Below are positions 26,129-33,600 of a DNA stretch of 57,309 bases, piece by piece. How positions within the stretch are numbered: the stretch's first letter is position 1; each line of letters opens with the position of its first letter. This stretch comes from a virus. The notes beneath the pieces are model-generated. The model searched no databases. It had not been told where the DNA came from and saw nothing but the letters and a program-made list of their open reading frames with translations. Made by a program: the position numbers and the translations under genes. The stretch lies in the IMG/VR virus record IMGVR_UViG_3300002835_000229, positions 1 to 57,309 of that record; one strand, written 5' to 3'.

Positions 26129-27988
26129 ATGGATATTTCACAAAAAATATTGAGCAATATTACGGTGTATATGAAATACGCTAAATTTGTTCCTGAATTA
26201 AATAGAAGGGAATCTTGGGAAGAATTGGTGACAAGAAACAAAGAAATGCACCAAAAAAAATACCCACAAATTAAAGAAGAAATTGAAAACGTATACAAAA
26301 TGGTATACGACAAGAAAATTCTTCCATCAATGAGATCTTTACAATTTGGAGGTAAACCGATTGAGATTTCACCAAACAGAGTTTATAACTGTGCTTACCT
26401 ACCTATTGACCATACGGATGCGTTTTCGGAGACAATGTTCTTACTTTTAGGTGGTACAGGAGTAGGATTCTCAGTACAAAGACACCACGTTGATAAACTA
26501 CCAGAAATTAAAAAACCAAATCCAACAAGAACAAGAAGATATTTAATTGGAGATTCAATTGAAGGGTGGGCAGATGCGATTAAAGTACTTATTGAGTCAT
26601 ATATGGGAACAAAATCATCAACCCCTGTGTTTGATTTTTCCGATATCCGACATAAAGGAGCTTTATTAGTTACTTCTGGAGGTAAAGCGCCTGGACCACA
26701 ACCATTAAAAGATTGTATACACAATATTACAAAAGTATTGAATAACAAAAAAGATGGTGAAAAATTAACACCAATCGAAACTCACGATATTATATGTCAT
26801 ATTGCAGATGCGGTATTGGCAGGAGGAATCAGAAGAGCGGCACTTATCTCATTATTTAGTGCTGATGATGAAGAAATGATTTCTTGTAAATCTGGAAACT
26901 GGTGGGAATCAAACCCACAAAGAGGTAGAGCAAATAACTCGGCAGTACTTCTTCGACACAAAATTACAAAAGAATTCTTTATGGGTCTTTGGAAACGTAT
27001 TGAGTTATCAGGAGCGGGTGAACCAGGAATATATTTATCAAACGATAAAGATTGGGGAACTAATCCTTGTTGTGAGATTGCACTTCGACCTAATCAGTTC
27101 TGTAACTTATGTGAGGTAAATGCGTCTGACATTGAATCACAAGAAGATTTTGAAAAAAGAGTTAAAGGGGCTGCGTTCATTGGAACATTACAAGCGGGTT
27201 ATACTGACTTCCATTACCTAAGAGACGTTTGGAAAAGAACAACTGAGAAAGACGCACTTATTGGTGTTGGAATGACAGGAATCGGTTCAGGTGTTGTATT
27301 GGGATATGATATGAAAGCGGCGTCTCAAGCAGTTAAAGAAGAAAATGAAAGGGTTGCGGGTCTTATTGGAATTAACAAATCCGCAAGGTCAACAACAGTT
27401 AAACCATCAGGTACCTCATCATTGGTATTGGGAACATCATCTGGAATCCATGCTTGGCATAATGATTATTATATAAGAAGAATCCGTGTAGGTAAAAATG
27501 AATCAATCTATAATTACTTGGCAATTAATCACCCTGAGTTGGTTGAAGATGAGTTTTTCCGTCCTCACGATACCGCAGTTATTGGTATACCACAAAAAGC
27601 TCCGGAAGGTGCTATCATAAGACACGAATCAGTATTCCAAATGTTGGAAAGAGTTAAAAAAGTTGCACAAGAATGGATTAAACCAGGACACAGAACTGGA
27701 CAAAATACCCATAACGTATCGGCAACGGTTTCAATTAAAGAAGACGAGTGGGAATTAGTTGGTGAATGGATGTGGAATAACCGCAAATTTTATAATGGAT
27801 TATCGGTTTTACCTTATAACGGAGGAACTTATACCCAAGCACCTTTTGAAGATTGTACAAAAGAAGATTTTGATAGATTATTAAACACATTGAAAGATGT
27901 GGATCTTACAAAAGTTATTGAGTTACAAGATAATACCGACCTTAGAGGAGAAGCCGCTTGTGCAGGTGGAGCTTGTGAAATTGTTTAA
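26129..27988 (+). CDS. nrdJ: Adenosylcobalamin-dependent (class II) ribonucleotide reductase, RTPR type
   Basis: Makes deoxyribonucleotides from ribonucleotides with a B12-generated thiyl radical and without a second subunit. Key residues map onto the Lactobacillus leichmannii enzyme by spacing: C88 (NCAY; C119), C314 (thiyl, C408), E316 (E410), C325 (C419, exactly 11 residues after C314) and the C-terminal pair C611/C616 in CAGGAC (C731/C736). At 619 residues it is shorter than the ~740-residue bacterial enzyme. The loop reads NPCCEI, with a second Cys where the classical enzyme has Gly. It stands with replication genes and supplies dNTPs; activity needs cobalamin from the host or its surroundings. 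Confidence 0.9.
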   Translation: MDISQKILSNITVYMKYAKFVPELNRRESWEELVTRNKEMHQKKYPQIKEEIENVYKMVYDKKILPSMRSLQFGGKPIEISPNRVYNCAYLPIDHTDAFSETMFLLLGGTGVGFSVQRHHVDKLPEIKKPNPTRTRRYLIGDSIEGWADAIKVLIESYMGTKSSTPVFDFSDIRHKGALLVTSGGKAPGPQPLKDCIHNITKVLNNKKDGEKLTPIETHDIICHIADAVLAGGIRRAALISLFSADDEEMISCKSGNWWESNPQRGRANNSAVLLRHKITKEFFMGLWKRIELSGAGEPGIYLSNDKDWGTNPCCEIALRPNQFCNLCEVNASDIESQEDFEKRVKGAAFIGTLQAGYTDFHYLRDVWKRTTEKDALIGVGMTGIGSGVVLGYDMKAASQAVKEENERVAGLIGINKSARSTTVKPSGTSSLVLGTSSGIHAWHNDYYIRRIRVGKNESIYNYLAINHPELVEDEFFRPHDTAVIGIPQKAPEGAIIRHESVFQMLERVKKVAQEWIKPGHRTGQNTHNVSATVSIKEDEWELVGEWMWNNRKFYNGLSVLPYNGGTYTQAPFEDCTKEDFDRLLNTLKDVDLTKVIELQDNTDLRGEAACAGGACEIV

Positions 27989-27991
27989 GTA

Positions 27992-28219
27992 ATGACAGTA
28001 AGAGCATCAAACGATTGGATACAACAGTTATATGTTCAGGAGACAACTAAAAAATCTCCTGAACCTGACTTTTATAAAGATGATAATGGTAAGTTTGTAA
28101 TGACAGAATCATATCATATTAAAAGGGGTAGATGTTGTGGCTCAAAATGTAAACATTGTCCTTATGAACCTTTATATGAAAAAGGTAGTACAAATTTAAA
28201 TGAATCCTTACGAAAGTAG
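27992..28219 (+). CDS. DUF5522-like Cys-rich small protein (75 aa)
   Basis: The C-terminal half has KRGRCCGSKCKHCPYEP (residues ~44-60), the signature of the DUF5522 family, small cysteine-rich proteins common in Bacteroidota and probably metal-binding; the function is unknown. It starts three bases after the reductase stop, so it shares its transcript. Its last codons form the left arm of the downstream terminator. A role as an accessory of the reductase (redox or metal) is speculation from position. Confidence 0.78.
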   Translation: MTVRASNDWIQQLYVQETTKKSPEPDFYKDDNGKFVMTESYHIKRGRCCGSKCKHCPYEPLYEKGSTNLNESLRK

Positions 28220-28228
28220 GGATTTTTT
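28204..28228 (+). terminator. Intrinsic terminator closing the replication island
   Basis: An 8-bp stem (ATCCTTAC 28204-28211, GTAGGGAT 28216-28223, one T-G pair) is capped by a GAAA tetraloop and followed by TTTTTTATTTTT. It overlaps the stop codon of the DUF5522-like gene. Confidence 0.88.
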
Positions 28229-28265
28229 ATTTTTATATCTATTTATTCAAAAATTCACAACACTA

Positions 28266-28272
28266 TATTTAT
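28266..28272 (+). promoter_or_regulatory. TATTTAT element upstream of gp25 gene
   Basis: TATTTAT ends 5 bases before the preferred ATG (28278) and follows the terminator. Confidence 0.4.
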
Positions 28273-28277
28273 TAGAT

Positions 28278-28739
28278 ATGGCAAATGGAATAACATACGG
28301 AATAACATTTCCTTTTAATCAATCATATTTGGGTAAGTATTTAGGTACTACAGATACCACAGATGATGAGGTTAGAAGTAATTTAATTCATTTATTATTA
28401 ACAAGAAAAGGAACTAGATATTTTTTACCTGATTTTGGAACAAGATTATATGAATATATATTTGAACCACTAGACGGACCAACATTTAGTGAAATTGAAA
28501 GTGAAATTAGAGATAGTGTTGCAAGATATATGCCAGGAATATTAATAACTAATGTTAGTATTACTGAGGCAACCGCAGATATTGAGGAACCTGGAGCAAC
28601 TTATATAAACTCTGAAGGACAAAGAGAATTTAGGGTACCTGGATTGGCACAAAAAGAATATACCGCAAAGGTTAAAATTGATTACAAAATAACAAATTCG
28701 GCTTTTGAGTCCAGTGATTTCGTTATATTAAATATTTAA
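28278..28739 (+). CDS. Baseplate wedge protein gp25-like
   Basis: From the ATG at 28278 the protein has 153 residues, near T4 gp25 (132). An upstream ATG at 28200 would add 26 hydrophobic residues, lie inside the previous gene and span the terminator, so I reject it. Core family features: LLTRKGTRYFLPDFGTRL (residues ~42-60; the RxxxP-x-FG-(S/T)-x-L signature), EPLDGPTFSEIESEIRDSV and a closing beta hairpin. gp25 joins the wedge to the sheath and starts sheath assembly. It heads the wedge block and is followed nine bases later by gp6. Confidence 0.93.
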   Translation: MANGITYGITFPFNQSYLGKYLGTTDTTDDEVRSNLIHLLLTRKGTRYFLPDFGTRLYEYIFEPLDGPTFSEIESEIRDSVARYMPGILITNVSITEATADIEEPGATYINSEGQREFRVPGLAQKEYTAKVKIDYKITNSAFESSDFVILNI

Positions 28740-28748
28740 TAAAAAGAT

Positions 28749-30587
28749 ATGGCAGAGAAAAAAATATCATACACGGTAAGGGACTTCCAAGGGATTAGAA
28801 CGGAGTTAATAAATTTTACAAGACAATATTATCCAGAGTTAGTCCAAAACTTTAACGATGCCGGTATATTTTCGGTTATGTTAGATTTAAATGCTGCGGT
28901 AACAGATAATCTACAATTTCATATAGATAGAAGTATACAAGAGACCGTTTTACAGTATGCCCAACAAAGATCGTCGGTATTTAATATTGCAAGAACTTAT
29001 GGATTAAAAGTTCCCGGACAAAGACCGTCAGTAACACTAGTTGATTTCTCAATCACAGTACCTGCGTTTGGGGATAAAGAAGATTTAAGATATTGTGGTA
29101 TATTAAGAAGGGGAGCTCAGGTTAATGGTTCCGGACAACCTTTTGAAACGGTATATGATATTGATTTCTCATCGGCAGTAAATGCTGAAGGATTCCCAAA
29201 TAGATTAAAAATTCCTAATTTTGATTCTACCAATAAGTTATTAAATTATACAATTACAAAACGTGAGGTAGTTGTTAATGGAACAACAAAAGTTTTTAAA
29301 AGAGTTGTTACCGCAAATGATGTCAGACCATTTTTTGAGTTATTTTTACCTGAAAAAAATGTTCTTGGAGTTACAAGTGTTTTAATTAAGGAAGGTACTC
29401 AATACGCAACAATACCACAACCTCAAGAATTTTTAGGATTAGAGAATAGATGGTATGAAGTTCAAGCTTTAATGGAAGATAGAGTTTTTGTTGAGGATCC
29501 AACAAAGGTATCGGATCGTCCTGGAATTAAAGTTGGTAAATATGTTGTTACAAGTGATAAATTTATTACTGAATATACTCCAGAAGGTTTTAAGAAACTT
29601 ACCTTTGGTGGTGGTAATACATCAGCCGAAGACCAATTAAGGTCGTTCACAAGAGACGGATTATCTTTTGACTTATCTAAATATTCTAATAATTTAGCGT
29701 TAGGGTCAGCACTTAAGGCAAACTCAACATTGTTTATACAATATAGAGTTGGTGGTGGTCAAAATAGTAATTTAGGCATAAATGTGATTAATCAGATAGG
29801 TACCGTATCATTCTTTGTTAATGGACCATCCGAAAGTGCAAATAGAAGTGTTATTAACTCATTAAGATGTAACAATTTAACTGCGGCAATTGGAGGGGCA
29901 AACTCACCAACAACAGAAGAAGTTAGACAAATGGTTTCATTTAACTTTGCGGCACAGAATAGAGCGGTAACAATTAATGATTATGAATCAATAATAAGAA
30001 CAATGCCGTCCCAGTTTGGTGCCCCAGCAAAAGTAACAATCACGGAAGAAAATAATAAAATAAAGATTAAATTATTGTCTTATGATGATGACGGTAAGTT
30101 AACTGAAATTTCTTCAAATACATTAAAACAAAACATTGCAAATTATTTATCAAACTATAGAATGATAAATGACTATATTTCGGTTGAAAGTGCTAATGTA
30201 ATTGATTTAGGGGTAACTGTTGATGTTGTTTTAGATGCCAGTCAAAATCAAGGTTCTTTAGTAACACAAATAATTGACATTGTTAGTAAGTATTTTGCGC
30301 CAACAAATAGACAAATGGGTCAGAACGTATATGTATCTGAAATTAGAAGACAAATACAAGACCTAAGTGGTGTTATAAGTATCTCAGACATACTATTCTT
30401 TAATAAAATTGGAGGACAATACTCATCATCACAAACATCACAAAGATATATTGACCCGGAAACAAAACAAATTGAATTAATTGCCGACACAATCTTTGCT
30501 GAACCAACTCAAATGTACCAAATTAGATTCCCAAATAAGGATATTAACGTAAGAGTTCTTAATTTTAAAGGTATTAATTTCTCCTGA
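28749..30587 (+). CDS. Baseplate wedge protein gp6-like
   Basis: The 612-residue protein has gp6/baseplate-J layout: an N-terminal helical part (YTVRDFQGIRTELINF, then LDLNAAVTDNLQFHID and an alpha helix ending YGLKVPGQRPS), a middle beta domain that varies, and a C-terminal domain with AQNRAVTINDYESIIR (~398-413), the typical gp6/gpJ signature, and a closing beta-alpha fold. Two copies per wedge form the inner ring that closes the baseplate and triggers contraction. The order gp25-gp6 is as in many contractile systems. Confidence 0.92.
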   Translation: MAEKKISYTVRDFQGIRTELINFTRQYYPELVQNFNDAGIFSVMLDLNAAVTDNLQFHIDRSIQETVLQYAQQRSSVFNIARTYGLKVPGQRPSVTLVDFSITVPAFGDKEDLRYCGILRRGAQVNGSGQPFETVYDIDFSSAVNAEGFPNRLKIPNFDSTNKLLNYTITKREVVVNGTTKVFKRVVTANDVRPFFELFLPEKNVLGVTSVLIKEGTQYATIPQPQEFLGLENRWYEVQALMEDRVFVEDPTKVSDRPGIKVGKYVVTSDKFITEYTPEGFKKLTFGGGNTSAEDQLRSFTRDGLSFDLSKYSNNLALGSALKANSTLFIQYRVGGGQNSNLGINVINQIGTVSFFVNGPSESANRSVINSLRCNNLTAAIGGANSPTTEEVRQMVSFNFAAQNRAVTINDYESIIRTMPSQFGAPAKVTITEENNKIKIKLLSYDDDGKLTEISSNTLKQNIANYLSNYRMINDYISVESANVIDLGVTVDVVLDASQNQGSLVTQIIDIVSKYFAPTNRQMGQNVYVSEIRRQIQDLSGVISISDILFFNKIGGQYSSSQTSQRYIDPETKQIELIADTIFAEPTQMYQIRFPNKDINVRVLNFKGINFS

Positions 30588-30637
30588 TAATTTATTTTTT
30601 TTATAAAAGGATTATTTTTCTAAAATGGGAAATAAAC

Positions 30638-30644
30638 TATTTAT
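30638..30644 (+). promoter_or_regulatory. TATTTAT element upstream of the 1955-aa gene
   Basis: TATTTAT ends 18 bases before the ATG at 30663, in a 75-base A/T-rich gap with no clear terminator hairpin. Confidence 0.4.
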
Positions 30645-30662
30645 CAAAAAAGAAAGAATTTA

Positions 30663-33600
30663 ATGCCTAAATCATATAGAATAAGAACGCAAGTCGGTGT
30701 AGACAAATCAATCAAGGTTAATTTAGATCAAGATTTTGATAGCCTCAATATACTATCATTAAAAATTCTACAGAGTGATATCTATAACAGACAATGTTCT
30801 GATTATGGCGTTGTTGTTGGTAGAGTTTTTGCCAACGGAGGATTTGGATTACCAAACGCAAGAGTTTCAATTTTCATACCGGTTAGTGATGAAGATTCCA
30901 CAAATCCGGTAATTAGTGAGTTATATCCATACACTACTTTATCGGATGTTAATGAGGATGGTTATAGGTATAATCTATTACCTAAAAAACCTTCATACAC
31001 CGGACATGCGGCAACTGGAACTTTCCCAGATAGAGGTGAAGTTTTATTAGACCAAACATATGTTGAAGTATATGACAAATATTATAAATTTACAACAAGA
31101 ACTAACGAAAGTGGTGATTATATGATATTTGGAGTTCCTCTTGGAAGTCAAACAATTTTTAGTGATATTGATTTATCCGATATGGGTTGTTTTTCATTAT
31201 CACCACAAGACCTCATTCAAGCAGGACAGGCAACAGAATCACAAGTAAACGGGTCAAAATTTAAATCATCAACAAATTTAAATGAATTACCCCAAATTAA
31301 AACATTAAATAAAATTGTTGACATATCTCCATTATGGGGAGAACCTGAAATATGTAATTTGGGTATTACAAGAGTTGATTTTGATTTGACATCTGAAGCA
31401 AATGTATCAATCAGACCAACCGCAGTTTTTATGGGGTCAATAATCTCAACAAGTGAGGATGATGCGTTAAGGGTAAGTTGTAAACCAAAAAATAACACCG
31501 GTAATTTATGTGAGTTAGTAACCGGACCAGGACAAATACTAGCAATAAGACAAACAATTAATAGTGACCAGGACGGTTTACCAATATTAGAGGAATATAA
31601 GTTAGAACAAAACGGGAAAGTAATTGACGGTGATGGTTCATATTTGGTTAATGTACCTATGAACTTAGATTATATCTACACCAATGAGTTCGGAGAACAA
31701 GCAATTTCAAATGACCCAAAAATAGGAATACCAACTAAAGGTAAATATAGATTTAAATTTAAATGGGAAAATGAAGGTGGACTACAGAATGAATTTTTAA
31801 GAGCAAACTTCTTTGTACCAAATGTTAAAGAACACGGTTGGACAACGTCTTCATATAGTAGCGACCCAATTTATAGTTCTGGAGAAACATCACTTTCATT
31901 TACCGTAAACCCATTAAATTTAGTTGATTTATTTATTATACCATCTTCCGGTGATTTAGTTTTACCTGTTCTAACGAACGTAAGTTCTTTTCAGGTGGCA
32001 ATCTCACCAACACTAATTCCATTATCGCCACAACCTTATTTAGGTGATTTAACTAATGGTATTACAGGATTATCTGCCGGTAACGCAATTTTTATAACTT
32101 TTGTACCAACAGATCCCACATTACCATCATCAATTTCATATACCGGTATTAATGGGGCACCAAACGCAACTTTTTCAATACCAGGAGGACCAATATCCGG
32201 GGCTTTTATTATTACAACAGGTGGGGGAATGATATTTGACAATACAGTTAATACCTCTAGTTATAGTATTCAAATTGATTCTGGTAGTGGACCACAACCT
32301 TATTATGGAGATATTCAACTAATTCCAGTTAATAGTGGTGATGTGGTATATGTTACACCAACATTTATTGACCCGAATACTCCGGCAACAGTATCCTACA
32401 CTCTTTACTCTCAAAATTATTTTGATTTGTTAAGGTCATACACTTTTAGTTTAGATTGGGATGATTATGTGGATTCAACCTCAGCGATTAATTGTGAAGA
32501 TACCTTTTATGAATTTAACTATAATAAAGTTTATACCACCGCAATGTTTTTGGACCGTTATAAAAACGGTATTGGTAGAGCAAAACACTTAGGTATAAAA
32601 GAAATTGATAATAGAACTTGTAAATCAACCGTTAATACATTTCCGGTTAACGATGTTATAAGAAATTTTGATTTTTTATTTTTTATATTTAACCTATTGA
32701 TGTCAATATTGGTATTCCCAATTATGACTTTATTATTTGTTGCTCACTTTATTGCATGGGTATGGCCAGTGTTAAAATATCTACTAATTGTTTTAGGGTT
32801 TTATTTTGGGTATATTGCAATTAGAGAAGGTATAGATACAATAAACTCAATTTTTGAACAAGCGGCGGTTGCAATTCCAGGGGGACCAATTTTCAATATC
32901 GGTGTAATATTAAGAGTTATTGTTCAAATATTAGGGATTGTGTTTAAAGTTGGTTTGTCTTTGGCGTTTATCGGATTTACCATTGCATATTTAATACCAA
33001 TTGATAATTTTCCTAGAATAGGATTACCTATGTTAGCATATCCTGACTGTTCAACTTGTGATTGTGAATGTGGAAATGCAGATATGTCTGAAGCAAATGA
33101 CATAACCACAGATAGTGTGAATGGTGAAATACAGGAAGCCGGGCAGTCAGCATCAGGAGTTGATTTACCTGTTGGTGTACCAACTTCAGCATCAACCTCA
33201 AACTCATTTTTAGTTCCCATACAAGATATATCAACATTTAATGGGGAACACCCAAACTTAAGTCAAATGGACGGGTTTGATACAACCGATGGAGATGGTG
33301 GATATTTTTATTGTAATGGTGTACTTGGACAATATAAATCTTTTACATATTCATTGTCTGACCAAGACATTGAATCAAATGTTGTAACCGCCGCTATATT
33401 AGGGTACCAAAGATTAATATCAGGTAGTGAATCTTTAGATGTTGGTAACGATCAAACAGGTATACCAGATAAAAAATATTTACACGCACCACAACCATTT
33501 GTGTTTGCTGCGGATAGAGCTTCTGGAGTTAATTTTAGAACATTATCATACCCTATTTCAGAAACATATGCACAAAAATTAAATGAATTTAATTTAAGAC

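Noticed and set aside
28200-28277. Longer start for the gp25-like gene
   Set aside because: It would add 26 hydrophobic residues not seen in the family, begins inside the upstream gene and spans its terminator and the TATTTAT element.
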